The notes under the pieces: generated by a model
Seen by the model: only the letters and a program-made list of their open reading frames with translations
The model's database searches: none
What the model was told of the DNA's origin: nothing
Shown here: piece after piece, positions 23,651-34,747 of the stretch
How the letters are laid out: each line of letters opens with the position of its first letter
How positions within the stretch are numbered: the stretch's first letter is position 1
Position numbers and translations under genes: made by a program
Assembly: GCA_014529385.2 (NCBI GenBank)
Contig: CM043950.1
Span: forward strand, 81,354,843-81,418,842
DNA from: Adiantum capillus-veneris
Lineage: Eukaryota; Streptophyta; Polypodiopsida; Polypodiales; Pteridaceae
Reading direction: 5' to 3'
DNA: 64,000 nucleotides

Positions 23651-24013
23651 ATGGTCATCACCCGAAGCGGAATGGATACTTTGCATGAAGGTGATGAGCA
23701 TGGAGTTGGCGAAGAAGAATTTTCCCGACCAGGAGGTTTTTCCAACCCTCCCTCTTCCCCATCTACGCCAAGGATTGCACTAACTCCTATGGAGGAGTTG
23801 GAGCAGATGTTTATGGACAGCAAGTTAGAACGCGAAGCAAGAAAAGCAAAAATACAGCATGAACACAAAGAAAGAATGGCAGCCATAGAGCATGAGCACA
23901 ACGAAAGGAAAGCCGCCTTGTTCCGATTCTTTTCTCGAGTGCAGGCACAGATGCAAGAGATTCGGGAAAAGGAGACTCTCTCAGTTTCTTCTTCTTCAAA
24001 GCACGACACATGA
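23651..24013 (+). CDS. G2 gag-like N-terminal ORF
   Basis: Start MVITRSGMDTL resembles the M-x-T-R-S-G starts of gypsy gag proteins. The product has about 120 residues: a short acidic part, a P-S-S-P-S-T-P-R linker, then a highly charged helix-forming region of E-H-x-E-R-K/M-A-A repeats (about residues 45-95), then a stop after K-H-D-T. A longer reading in the same frame begins upstream at 23549, but the alignment with H1 favours 23651. There is no gag core domain, knuckle or protease. The acidic repeat ORF downstream is in another frame and may once have been continuous with this one. Confidence 0.55.
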   Translation: MVITRSGMDTLHEGDEHGVGEEEFSRPGGFSNPPSSPSTPRIALTPMEELEQMFMDSKLEREARKAKIQHEHKERMAAIEHEHNERKAALFRFFSRVQAQMQEIREKETLSVSSSSKHDT

Positions 24014-24023
24014 TTCGGTTGAT

Positions 24024-24314
24024 AATAATGAGCAGGATGATTTGAATGATGATGATAAGCATGATGATTTGAAGGATAATGACAAGCATGATGAATTGCA
24101 TGATCAAGATGTGATTATTCACAAGCATGATGATTTGCATGATCAAGATATTATTATTCACGAGCATGATGATTTGAAGGAAGATGATGTGATTGTTCAC
24201 AAGGATGATGGTTTAGTTGATACTTTTTCTAGTGAAGTTAACCTCATTGTAGATTCGATCCCACACGAAGAACCGATTTTGGATCTCGAGCCTAGGTCCA
24301 GAGACTCCGCATAG
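24024..24314 (+). CDS. Acidic His/Asp 13-residue repeat ORF
   Basis: The frame (open from 23892) encodes a strongly acidic peptide built of imperfect 13-residue units of the form K-H-D-D-L-H-D-Q-D-x-I-I-H (39-bp period, about 24090-24210), followed by a hydrophobic and acidic tail and a TAG at the end. I do not recognise a family. The His/Asp density could suggest metal or basic-protein binding, but that is speculation. It lies between the gag-like ORF and the 3' LTR, where pol would normally be. A second acidic, D-S-L-L-D-D-D-containing ORF occupies a similar place before the LTR at 49660. Confidence 0.5.
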   Translation, partial: NNEQDDLNDDDKHDDLKDNDKHDELHDQDVIIHKHDDLHDQDIIIHEHDDLKEDDVIVHKDDGLVDTFSSEVNLIVDSIPHEEPILDLEPRSRDSA

Positions 24315-24986
24315 GAAGTATTATGTGTTCGAATGATTAGTCAGCACGCATTGTTTGAGTGTTTCATTCGTGATGCTTTCCTGTATTTTAGTCAGCGTCT
24401 TTATGTGATCCCTTTTCCTAGGCATGATATATTGTACGTTGAGCACGATTCATTAATGAATGAGTACAAATGTATGTGAATTACTCATGAAAAGCTGAAA
24501 AGTATACATTCAAGGAAGTCACATTCCATGTCTCTTCCTTGCCACAGTTGATAGATTTAGATCAGAAAGTCAAGATTCGACCCCATTGTTTGCGTGTGTT
24601 TTATGAACAGTTTGGCACTCCGTCACTTTGTTCATCTGCATTGCATGCATAGTTTTTTGAGGGAATAGTCTTTTTCCAATCACTTGACATGGAATGGGTA
24701 TATTCATGTTTTGTTGGAAGTGGTTTCAGGAATTTTCAGCTTCGGAGATTCTTGATGAAGGTAGACGCATGAATATAGACGATGTTAAAGCATCGAAGGA
24801 GCCACAGAAGACTTTGTGTCGCTTTCGGCGCGGCCCAAAGAAGCAAGCGTTGTAGACCTTTATGAAGTTCAAGTATCGCATGACCCACGCATCAAGGTAG
24901 GCCGGCGAAGAGTCCTTTCCAAGATTCCAGACCTTGTTCGCGATCTCTCTCGACGCCATACAGTTCGGTACCAGTACCTCACTTAG
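24315..24986 (+). other. G2 internal region without recognised coding
   Basis: Open only in short stretches. Fragments read as polypeptide near 24790-24960 but match nothing I know. It ends at the polypurine tract. Confidence 0.4.
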
Positions 24987-24998
24987 AAAAGGAGGGAA
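24987..24998 (+). other. G2 polypurine tract
   Basis: AAAAGGAGGGAA immediately before the TG of the 3' LTR. The LTR at 49660 is preceded by nearly the same AGGAGGGAA. Confidence 0.85.
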
Positions 24999-26263
24999 TG
25001 TCACGTGACACATCCAACCCTATGTGTCCGTGGACAAGCTACAGCATGACCAGGGTTCAGTTCAGTCAAGTCAGTCTAGAATAGGAAGCGATCTGGTACT
25101 TTTGTGAGTCTATTCGCAAACCGTGCATGCCCAGACACTTAGAGTAGATGCATATCCTCTGGTTTCACATAGCATGATCATCAGATTACAGTCAGAACCC
25201 ATCAGGAGCATTTTCCACTCCATTAAACCTATTTTCCCTTATTTTGACATTTCTCGCTTATTATTTTTAAGTGATTTTTGTTGGAAACTAGGTAGGGCAA
25301 TTTTGCTAAGTTTGTATATATAGAAACCTAGCGCTAGCACTTTCTGGCAGAAGAGGCAACAGGAGCACTTGCTCAACAGGCACCTTCTCAGCAAGACCCC
25401 CAACAGAGGAACCCTAGCGTTTTGTAGCAGGCAAGACCTAGCGTTTTCAGCAAAAGATAAATCAGCCAGCTTTTAGCACTTGCAGTTTCCTAGCGACAGC
25501 AATACCCAGATCAGCCCTGGCGTTCTTGCATTGCAGAGCAGCCCGGCAACAATAGGACAGCAGATGCCTAGAACTTTTGCAACAAGGACAAGAATACAGC
25601 CCCTAGCGTTTTTGGTTTGTAGATCAACCTCAACGTTTTGCAGATCTTCGCAACGGAATCATCCCCAGACTCATCATTTTCAGTTTTTAGCATTTAGAAC
25701 CCGCAAAAGAAGTCCCAAACCTTGCAGATCTCACCTTTCTACAGCAGATCCTCGCCGCACGGTCAGATCCAACGTAGTTTGTAGATTTAGCCTGGAAAAC
25801 GCAGATTTCAGCATCTGCATTTTTAGCGCGTTATCGTCGCACCATCGTCATCGACATCGTCACCGACATAGAGTCAGAATTCAACAACAGATAAAGATTT
25901 GCAGATTTCAGCCCTTAGCATTTTCAGATTTCAGTCCGTCTCATCGTCGTCCTCATCGTCGTCGACATCGTTGGCAAGTCCAAGCATTGTAGAGATTTGT
26001 GCAATCAATAGTAGACGCTCTCGCCATAGAGAGTGGGGCCTTCGGAGGAGAATTTGACAACAATCTGGTGTCGTATTCTTCTCTCTCTATCTCTCACTCT
26101 CAGCACCTTCATTCACAGTGTTCACCACTTTGTATGTGTCCATTGCACTCTCTCACTAAAGGAACGGAAGGCTCTCCCTTCCGTAAGTAAAAGGAACCCT
26201 TGAGCACAGTTCGGAGCACTCATCTTGAGCAAAGTTCAACATTCACTTCTGTAGCACCCTACA
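24999..26263 (+). repeat. G2 3' LTR (1265 bp)
   Basis: Complete LTR starting with the 12-bp palindrome TGTCACGTGACA, which contains a CACGTG G-box, and ending CACCCTACA. Its TATA box is at 25317-25325. The CCTAGCGTTTT/CAGC units lie at about 25405-25950. The first 149 bp have no counterpart in the truncated 5' LTR. Confidence 0.92.
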
Positions 26264-26275
26264 CACACACACATA

Positions 26276-26323
<48 letters not shown>

Positions 26324-26330
26324 TGTGTAA
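26264..26330. repeat. (CA)n/(TG)n microsatellite
   Basis: A short CA run followed by about 50 bp of TG, starting at the right end of G2. The two runs are inverted relative to one another and could form a hairpin. Confidence 0.85.
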
Positions 26331-26919
26331 TAAAGAGGAAACCATGGTAAAGAGAAGAAAAACCGATGAAATATGTGAGAACTTAGTTCAAAAGTCCATA
26401 AAATTTAAAATTTTTGCTAGTGTTTCCGGTTCGCTTCTTTGGAAGGAGGAAACTCGATCGCTTAATAAAAGAGACATTCCTGAACAATCCTTCACCTTAT
26501 GTAATTCTAGTTAAGCTCAATGTAATGATTTTATCACTTTCTTATTGTTTTAGAAAGCAATCGTGACCTTTTCACTTGTTGGCTTTCTAAAAGAAGCCTT
26601 AGAGAAGTGTTGGGTTATGCATATTTTCAATGTTTTCAATGATGATTGAGACTTATCTTAAATGTTATTTTGGTTTTAAAGTATTAAATGGATATTTTTA
26701 TTTCACCTTTCATTTCATTTCCTTACATGGCTTGACTTCTCTTGCATTCTATTCTTTTAGAATGATAAAGTGAAGCTTCACCTTGCATAATTCTAGTAAG
26801 TTCTATACATAAACATACACACACACACATACACACACAATATAAATAAGTAAATATATAATATATGTTAATGAGTTATTTTTATTATATATGTAAATTT
26901 ATTTCTTTATTTATCTATT

Positions 26920-26951
<32 letters not shown>

Positions 26952-27045
26952 AAAAAAAGTAGATATATAATATATGTTAATAAGTTATTTTTATTTTATA
27001 TGTAAATTTATTTAATTATTTATCTATTTTCACACACACACACAC

Positions 27046-27108
<63 letters not shown>

Positions 27109-27344
27109 ATTTATTAATGAGAAAACCATGGTAAAGAGAAGAAAAACCGATGCAATAATGTCAAAACTTAGTTAAAGATTTTACAAATTTCAAAAAAATT
27201 GCTAGTATTTTTGGTTTGCTTCTTCGCTTAGTAAAAGAGACATTCCCGACCACTGCTTCACCTTATATAATTCTAGTTAAACTCAATCTAATGATTTTGT
27301 CATTTTCTTATTGTTTTAGAAAGCCACCGTGACCCTTTCACTTG

Positions 27345-27585
27345 TTTTTTTCACCATCAGTGCAGGGAAGGTAGTAGGGAGAAACTATACACATATCATG
27401 TATTTACAACTGTACATTGTTGTACATTACACCCTCGAGGGGCAACCGTGAGAACCACTCCCAACCCCCCCCCCCCCAATAGAGGAGGATAATACACCCA
27501 AGAGAATGCAACTCGTGAACCTCGAACCCTCAACCTTGGGGTTACATCACAAAGGTCTCACCAACTCAGCTAGGGTAGAGGAGCC
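27345..27585 (-). mobile_element. tRNA-derived SINE with poly(A) tail
   Basis: On the minus strand the head has an A-box TAGCTGAGTTGGTGAG and a B-box GGGTTCGAGG at tRNA-like spacing (27525-27580). A body with a run of 13 G and the palindromic TGTACAACAATGTACA follows. It ends in GGTGAAAAAAAC at 27345-27355, a short A tail. It interrupts unit 2 of the surrounding direct repeat, which shows it is an insertion. It is not a functional tRNA, since no acceptor stem is present. Confidence 0.7.
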
Positions 27586-27987
27586 GATTTAGAGATGCCG
27601 AAATCTTGACACATCTAGCAAGAGCTTCGGTTAGCCATTTTGAGTTGGGAAGGGTGCAAAGGATGCACCATGAGCGCGCGCATTTGCAGCAAAAATGAGC
27701 AAGTCAAATGGTGCTCGCTACCTCAAACGCAATACAAAAATACGATTTCCTGTGTAACAAAAATGGGGGTGAGTTGCAAATCCATCAAGGGGGTAATTAG
27801 GTACAAAGCTGCCAACAAGACTTGAACATGTGATCCAATGGCCAAGATTCTCTAAAAGCTATGCTAACCACAAAAGCATTCAAGCTTTCTTATCTCTAAT
27901 CTGGTGCATTTTGGTGATATTTTTTGGAGGTAGGACGGGTCCTAAAGAGGGGCCCATACTTTGACTGGCACCTCTACCTTACACTTT
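27586..27987 (-). mobile_element. Second tRNA-like SINE, adjacent or nested
   Basis: On the minus strand, GTGGTTAGCATAG (A-box-like, about 27860-27872) is followed by ATGTTCAAGTC (B-box-like, about 27818-27829). Both lie in the same insertion that splits the direct repeat. The remainder (27590-27810) has no recognised content. Whether this is one dimeric SINE or two insertions cannot be decided by eye. Confidence 0.45.
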
Positions 27988-28274
27988 TTGGCTTTCTAAA
28001 AGAAGCCTTAGAGGAGGGTTGAGTTAGGAATATTTTCAATGTTTTCAGTAATGATTGAGACTTACCTTAAATGTTATTTTGGTTTTAAAATATTAAACGG
28101 ATCTTTTTATTTCACCTTTCATTTCACATTTTCACATGGCCCGACTTCTCTTGCATTCCATTCTTTTAGAATGCTAAAGTGCAGCTTGACCTTGAATGAT
28201 TCTAGTAAATTCTATACATATATACATACATACACACACACACACATATACACACACATCACACATATTATAGG

Positions 28275-28506
28275 TTAATGAGTTACAAATAACTCTCTGT
28301 CATCTAGAGCCACTACCATCTCCTGGGGGAGGTCGACAGAGGTATCCATCTCTATGAGCGCCTGTGGGTGCCATGCAGGGATGTACTCCCCCCTAGGTCT
28401 TCCCCCTAGGACTTTCCCTAGTTGGGCCCCAATGACACGAAGGTGATTATGGAAGTGCAAAGGGAGGTTCGGAAACTCCACCCACACAGGGTAGTTAGTG
28501 AGGGCA
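28275..28506 (-). pseudogene. LINE ORF1 fragment (DUF4283-type)
   Basis: The minus-strand peptide has P-V-W-V-E-F-P-N-L-P-L-H-F then I-G-x-x-L-G-K-V-L-G and A-L-I-E-M-D. This is the pattern of the DUF4283 nucleic-acid-binding domain found in plant LINE ORF1 proteins, usually followed by a CCHC knuckle that is absent here. It is fused in frame to the preceding gypsy RT remnant by chance or by insertion. It belongs to a different LINE family from the one at 42301-49160. Confidence 0.6.
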
Positions 28507-28509
28507 TCT

Positions 28510-30546
28510 CTTTCTGTGTTGTACTCCATGTTTAACCCAAAATTGGCATTTGAAAGGATTTGATGAGATGCGATACAATCTGCACCTTTCAAACACTTTT
28601 CGTAAACATGATAGATGTTTTTTCAATGAAGAATAAACACAAAGATCACTTAAAAAATCTTCGTAGAAATCTCTTAAATATTCCCTAAAAGCAGTGTTTA
28701 TTAATCTTTTGGTCCTCTAGCGCAATCGTGATTTGATTGTAACCAAAGTACCCATCTAAAAAGCTATAAGCTTCCTTTCCTACAATTCGTTCAAGTACAT
28801 GTTCTGAAATGATGGCAATGAAAAGTGATCTCTCCTAGTGGCTTCATTAACCTTCTTGAATCTACACACACTCGAAGTTTCCCATTCTTTTTTGGCACAA
28901 TAAGTATTGGACACACCCATTCTGAGTGCTTGATACGGTATACAATCCACGTTTGATAAGTTTTTTGAGTTCTTATTCGATAATCTTTGCATACTTAGGA
29001 TTCATTGGGTAGGATCTTTGTTGGATTGGTTTAGCAGTGCTAATCATTGGAAGTGTATGTTGCCCTATGGAAGGTGGAATGCCCTTCATGTCATGATACT
29101 TGGGCAATGAAAATAGGTTTGGACTCCTCACCTGGGTCCGCTAACTCTATTTCTTTAACTATCGCCAGACCATCATAGACTCCATTACTTCCATTAGTAG
29201 GTGTTCTTTGAGCCTTTGTATACACAACCTTACACTCCTCCGTTTTGCAAGATTTAAAATTATGAATTGTGAGGTCTTGTTGCTTTATGGACTGTGATAA
29301 TGCTTCCGCTTCCCTTAGTTGTCAAGCTAACTCTCAATTTTGGCATCTCCTTACAGTATGGGTCAACTTTGGCTTCTCGGCGACCTCTAATTGTGCAATG
29401 TCAAGGGGTTGTGGACTACACCACATGACGCTTCGAAGGTATTCACCCCAATTATCTACCAACTTTTGATCAGCATCACATGCCCCCATATAACTGAGCC
29501 ATTTTGCAGTAGATTTCTTTTCATTTATCCTAGCATGTATATTTTCTCGATATCGTCGCCTCTTATATCGCTTACGCTTCTTATATAATTTTTTATTATG
29601 GCCGGTCTCTAGTGCACAGTAGGCTAGACCCACTACTTGTGTCTTCTCCTCTCTAGGATAGATTGTCATCTTGGGTACCACTGGGCCTTGAATGGTTTGT
29701 CCCCACATTTGTACCAATATTTAACTCAGATTCTTCATCCTAAGAGTCAATGTCAACTAATGATTCCAACTCCAAATTATGTGGGCTATAGTTTTTTGAG
29801 ACGCTACTCGTTCCACTATTAGTCAAACATTCATCTTGTAGGTCATCAGAAGCTATATGTATTGCTCTTGTCATATTTAAAGGTACAAGTTGTGGAACTT
29901 TGTCCCCCTCAAGTGTCACCCAAGTCCTCCCTCTATTTCTCCAAGTGTCTATTATGGTGGCTAGGTGGACCTAGTCTACGTTGTCAGACTCAACCATTCC
30001 AAGAAGAACATCCAGATAAGGGGAATCTTTCCCAACATCAGTGTCCGTTTTACACGTGTAACAATACTGCAAGGGAGCTAAGTGAATTGTGGTGTCAGAT
30101 CGATGGTCAATTATAAATCTGTTTCCTAGAGGATGTGCTCAATCAGTCACAAGATCAACTCGAATGATAGAGTCTTGGAACTGTAAGTAGACATGGTTTT
30201 TTAGACCAGTCATGCACCATCTTTGCTTCTCTCATGAAAGGACGTTCTAATATCATCTCAGATGACATAGTGCGCTTGGAAAATCCATAATAATGAAGGT
30301 GTTCCTTACCTTGTGTCCAAGAACCTGGATCTTGAGATCTTCCAACATCCCAATAGGTTTATTGATGGTCCCATTGGCCATCTTTACCACTATGTTTGTA
30401 GACCCAAGGTGGGTCTTCCCATAGATTCCCAACAGTTTTTAGTTACAATGCTAACCCCAATGCCACCATCAAGGATTCCCTTCACAGTTAATCCTTTGAT
30501 AATGATTGGTAGGGTTGCATCGGATTTATCGCCTTCAAAGTACTAG
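28510..30546 (-). pseudogene. Decayed gypsy pol: protease then RT (E3-related)
   Basis: On the minus strand, 30540-29640 is collinear with the protease region of E3 (54440-53700). Shared words include E-G-D-x-S-(D/N)-A-T-L-P-I, G-I-L-D-G-G-x-G-V-S-I-V-T-K, H-V-Y-L-Q-F-Q-D-S and C-Y-T-C-K. Farther on, 28992-28520 reads as gypsy RT: V-N-E-A-T-R-R-D-H-F-S-L-P and, shortly after, an F-L-(S/D)-D-L-x-V-Y-S-like active-site block and H-L-S-C-L-R-K-V-F-E-R-C. Many stops and frameshifts are present. The copia fragment E5 joins at 30546. This relic shows that a relative of E3 once carried RT. Confidence 0.75.
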
Positions 30547-33500
30547 AGCATCACACTGTTTAAACTGTATGCCCAAGTAATGATGCAACAACCCCAAATC
30601 TTTCATCTTGAAAGTAGCATTCAGATCAGCCTTAAATTCAACAATATGTGCCTCATTGGGACCAGTGATCAACAAATCATCCACATAAAGAACAACAATG
30701 AGAAGTACATCGCCCTCACGCTTGACATACAATGTGCTTTCTGTTGGACTGTTACGAAAGCCTCGTTTGACCAAATGAGTGTCAACTTTCTCATACCAAG
30801 CACGAGGAAATTGCTTCAACCCATACAAAGCCTTCTTACATCTGCACACTTTGTCTTCTTGTCCTTTCTTGACAAATCCGCGAGGCTACGTTACATAAAC
30901 TTCCTCAAATATGTCACCATTCAAGAAAGCAGTAACAATGTCTGATTGATATACATCCCAACCAAAATGAGCTGCCAATGCACATAGAAAATGCACAGTA
31001 GTCATACGAAAAGTGGGAGCAAAAGTTTCTTCATAGTCTATGCCTTTTTGTTGTGCATAACCCTTTGTAACAAGTCGAGCCTTATGGTGATCGATCTCAC
31101 CATCCGGCTTGCATTTCAACTTGTAAACCCACTTCGTACCAATGGCCTTGTTGCCAGGAGGCATTTCACATAAAGTCCATGTGTCATTTTCTATAAGTGC
31201 ATCATATTCTGATTGCATGGCAGCCATCCAATTTTCTGAATTCTGTGCTTCATCAAAAGACAGAGGTTCCTCAACATCATGCAAGCTAGACAGAGCCAAA
31301 GCATAACAATCTGATGTATAAGATGCATGGCGAGAGCCTGAAAGAGTGCGACTAGACAAAGGTGCATCCAATTTACTGTCACGCAAAGTGTGCACCAATC
31401 ATTTTGACATACCTCTAGAGCCTGCTCATTTTCAGCCCTTTCCTCATCAAGTACATCATGTACATCTGCATCAGTAATAGGCTGATCTATAACATTTTCG
31501 GAAACCCCCATAGGCTGTACATTTGCCTCATTGGAATTTACATTCGAACTTCCACCACTTAAAAGAGGCAACAAAGTGTCATAAATGTCCTGTGAGCTTA
31601 CATTACTGTCTCTAGTACATGACAGCAAGGGCTGAACAGAATCTTCCACAAACACTACATCCTGTGAAACCAAAATACGCTTTGTTTGCGGATGATACAA
31701 CCTATAACCTTTGGTTTCAGCACTATAACCAACAAAAATACATTTGATAGCCTTCTCATCCAATTTTCTGCGATGTGTTTGCGACACCAAACAGCCAAAA
31801 ACACGCATGTGCTCAATAGACGGCTTTCTATCATGCCATGCTTCATATGGAGTAATAGACTGCAAAACTTTCGTAGGACACCTGTTAAGTATATAAGTGG
31901 CACACATGATGGCCTCAAGCCAAAAAGAATGCGACAAAGCTTTGACTTTTGACCATACATCGTGCCATTTCTGTAAGTCACCTATTTTGCTTCTTAGCAA
32001 CACTTTTTTGCTGAGGTGTATAAGGCATTGTACATTGGTGTTTTATCCCACGACTAGCCAGAAATGCATTAAATTCATGAGACATATACTCCTCCCCTCG
32101 ATCGGAACGGAGGGTGCCTATAGTACATTTCGATACATTTTCAGCTATAGCCAGAAATTATTTGAAGCACATAAAAACTTCAGACTTCGCTTTAAGCAGA
32201 AATACCCATGCATGCCTGGAGTAATCATCAATGAAAGTCACAAAGTAAAGATAATTTCCCAAGGACGGAGTTTGCATGGGCCCACAAACATCACTATGTA
32301 CAAGCTGTAACCTGCATGTGGCCCTAACTCAATCATCCTTTGAAAACTTAGAACGCTGCATTTTACCCAAAATACAGCCTTCACAAACATGTTTGACAGG
32401 CGGCAAAGAAGCAACCATATCAGATTTCTGTAAACACAGCAAACTGGCAAAATTCAGATGCCCAAAACGTACATGCCACAGTTTTGCATCTGAAACATCC
32501 CTTGAATTTGCAACTGCATTTGCAAAATTTTGTCCACACTTGTCATACAAAGTGATCTTATACAACCCACGACACAAAAGGCCAGATGCTACAATTTCAT
32601 CACCAAAACTGAGATCATGAACTGTACATCTGTCATCCACAAATTTGACTACAAATCAAAGTCTAGCAACTGCAATTACAGACAAAAGATTCTTCTTGAT
32701 CCGAGGTACATAAAGTGCATCGACAAGTGTGAAAGAACTGCCATTTGTAGCAGTAAGCACAATCTTTCCAACTCCCTGAACCGGATAAAAGACATTGTTG
32801 GCACAAGTGACTAAATTCCCATGAGGGACAGACTCGAGAGAGGTGAACAATTCTCGATGTGAGGTAATGTGCTTTGTAGCACCACTATCAAATTACCAAC
32901 ATGTGAATCTGCAGCAACTAACATGCATGCATCATGGAAAACAGAATTATAAGTGCACTCTGCACTAAAAGCCCATTCTGCATCAACATCAGCATCACAG
33001 TCTCCTTCCACAGAAGACTCAACCATGACTGCATTTGTAGTGGAACCAGCATTTGCAGTGGAACCACCCTCTTTCTTCTTAGCCTCTTTGGCCTTCAACT
33101 TAGGACACTGCTTGATCAAGTGATCATTAGCTTTAAAATAATGGCAACGCATCTTCTTTTTGCCCTTATCACCAGAGTTTCCAGACGAATTGCTGCCAGC
33201 AGAAGCATTTTGCCACTCGCAACAGAACCATAAGAAGTGGTTGCATTGCTGTTACCACCCTTTATTTGATAAGCAATAAAAGCCTGTTTAACTGCATGCT
33301 GCCTAGTCCTGTTTTTTCTGGAAAGTGACTCTTGCAGCAGCAATGTGCATAATGTATCAAACTTGACAACTTCAGGATTTCCTTGGGTCATAAGTCTCCA
33401 AGTACTAGAAAAAGTCTGATAAGAATCTGGTAAGGCATCAAGAATAGTCTGCACAAGGGAACTGTCTGAAATGACTTCACCTGCAGAAATAAGTTGCTCA

Positions 33501-34342
33501 TTCATATCCTTGACACCAACAAGGAAAGTGTCCATATCATCTTCCTCATGCATAATCTTCGATTCCAACTCTTTACGCAACAAAGCAATTTTAGCCTCAT
33601 TGCGGCTTGCATAAAGACCTGCTAGAATATCCCAAGCATGTTTTGCAAATTTAACTGAATGAATGTGAGGAGTAATGGTGCGCTTCACAGACAACGCAAT
33701 CAACGCATGAGCCTGCGCATCCTTTACATCCCAACGAGCTTGTTCTATCGTAGGCAAAACAACTCTAATAGCAACAATCCTTGCAGCAAGACCTGCAACA
33801 TCCTCAACATCGCCTATATCCTCAGAACCAGGACGTACATCAGTGCCCTACACAATATTCCGGACGCCCTTTGACACAAGAACATGTTGCATCATGTAAG
33901 CCAACATAGGGTAATTGTCACCATCCAATCTGTCCTCAGCAGCAAACATCTTGAACACATTTGTGTTGTTGTCAGCCATGGAAAATAACTGCACCTGATG
34001 TGAAAACTGCCCGAAATAAGGAGAAACTGAGTGAGACCAGCACATGTTATATAGCACAACCCGCAGCAGACTATATGGGACTTGTTATGCAGTAATTGGC
34101 GCCGAAAAAAATTATGCACAATATGAAGAAATTGCCTATGCAGACCTGGTTGTAGTGGAAACGGAGGCCGAAATGAGCCCGAATCAGAAATATGAGCAGA
34201 CTCAGCTCTATGAGTTCTCTCAAAATTTTTGTCGACCTGCGAATGCTCGCCAAAGCTCACAAAAATTGGAGAAAGTGAGCAGGCATGTCATGGAGCTGCT
34301 GGCGACTAAGCCCGAGAGGACGCAACCTGCTCTGATACCAAT
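30547..34342 (-). pseudogene. E5: Ty1/copia gag-pol, 5' portion, decayed
   Basis: Minus strand, reading down from 34342. The gag start MADNNTNVF is at 33979, followed by a gag body (33757-33116) with Q-T-I-L-D-A-L-P-D-S-Y. A degenerate knuckle at about 33150 reads C-H-Y-F...H...C, with Phe in place of the second Cys. Then come protease-flanking sequence (32850-32656), integrase HHCC (W-H-x-R-F-G-H-L...C-E-G-C, about 32500-32390), a broken integrase core (32310-32000), integrase C-terminus (V-F-G-C...F-V-G-Y, 31980-31700) and RT (31210-30560) with Y-V-D-D at about 30675. Several frameshifts and stops are present. It ends inside RT at 30546, where the gypsy relic begins; RNase H and the 3' LTR are missing. 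Confidence 0.88.
34326..34342 (-). other. E5 primer binding site (initiator-Met type)
   Basis: Minus-strand ATTGGTATCAGAGCAGG right after the LTR end. Confidence 0.9.
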
Positions 34343-34568
34343 TGTTGGAATTAGGGTTGCACAGAAACGCACACAGCTTGGAGAAGACAAAGGAAGCTCA
34401 AGACACACAACTGTGAGTGTGTTACTCAATGTGCAATGGAAAGATAGATAGCCCTAGAGTAATGGACGTATATACAATGCACGGGGAAAAAACCTCCTAA
34501 AGAGGGAAAAAATACCCCGACGGTCCTAGTGTGTTCACACACATCACTACCACATGTATATGGTAACA
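34343..34568 (-). repeat. E5 5' LTR (226 bp)
   Basis: Minus strand TGTTACCATATACATG to AATTCCAACA. It is the family partner of 16523-16743. Confidence 0.88.
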
Positions 34569-34747
34569 CTAACGTCGTCAGTGCCCAATAGTGGGTGTAG
34601 AACTAGGTACTAACATATGCTCCTCAACACAACACACACCACACGCACACACATGAGCATACATCAACACAAAAGTTCAACGTACTGAGTTTCTGTCATG
34701 AATCCGGAGATCAAGGGCAGACTCAGCCATAATGAAGCCTAGCACTA
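34569..34747. repeat. Direct repeat of about 178 bp, copy 1
   Basis: Repeated at 35047-35227 with about 95 percent identity by eye (shared GTGCCCAATAGTGGGTGTAG and TCAAGGGCAGACTCAGCC). Copy 1 starts exactly where the E5 LTR ends. The 300 bp between the copies shows no gene. It could be flanking DNA duplicated around the insertion, or LTR-adjacent sequence of G3. Confidence 0.75.

Larger units (their letters stand above)
22109..26263 (+). mobile_element. G2: short LTR element, gag-like only, probably non-autonomous
   Basis: Two LTRs (22109-23205, truncated at its left end, and 24999-26263) enclose only about 1.8 kb. The initiator-Met-type primer site and the polypurine tract are both in place. 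The internal region holds a gag-like N-terminus and an acidic repeat ORF but no RT, RNase H or integrase. The missing first 149 bp of the 5' LTR means no target duplication can be checked. H1 (minus strand, 1229-11590) is a relative with the same leader and gag start. Confidence 0.88.
26335..28240. repeat. Large direct repeat with CA-rich microsatellites
   Basis: Unit 1 (26335-26835) and unit 2 (27119-27344 continued at 27988-28240) match, starting at AAACCATGGTAAAGAGAAG and including CTTTCTAAAAGAAGCCTTAG. Unit 2 is split by 27345-27987. Between the units, two tandem copies of an AT-rich segment of about 115 bp (26843 and 26957) alternate with (CA)n runs, the longest at 27031-27112. No coding region is supported. 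Confidence 0.8.
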
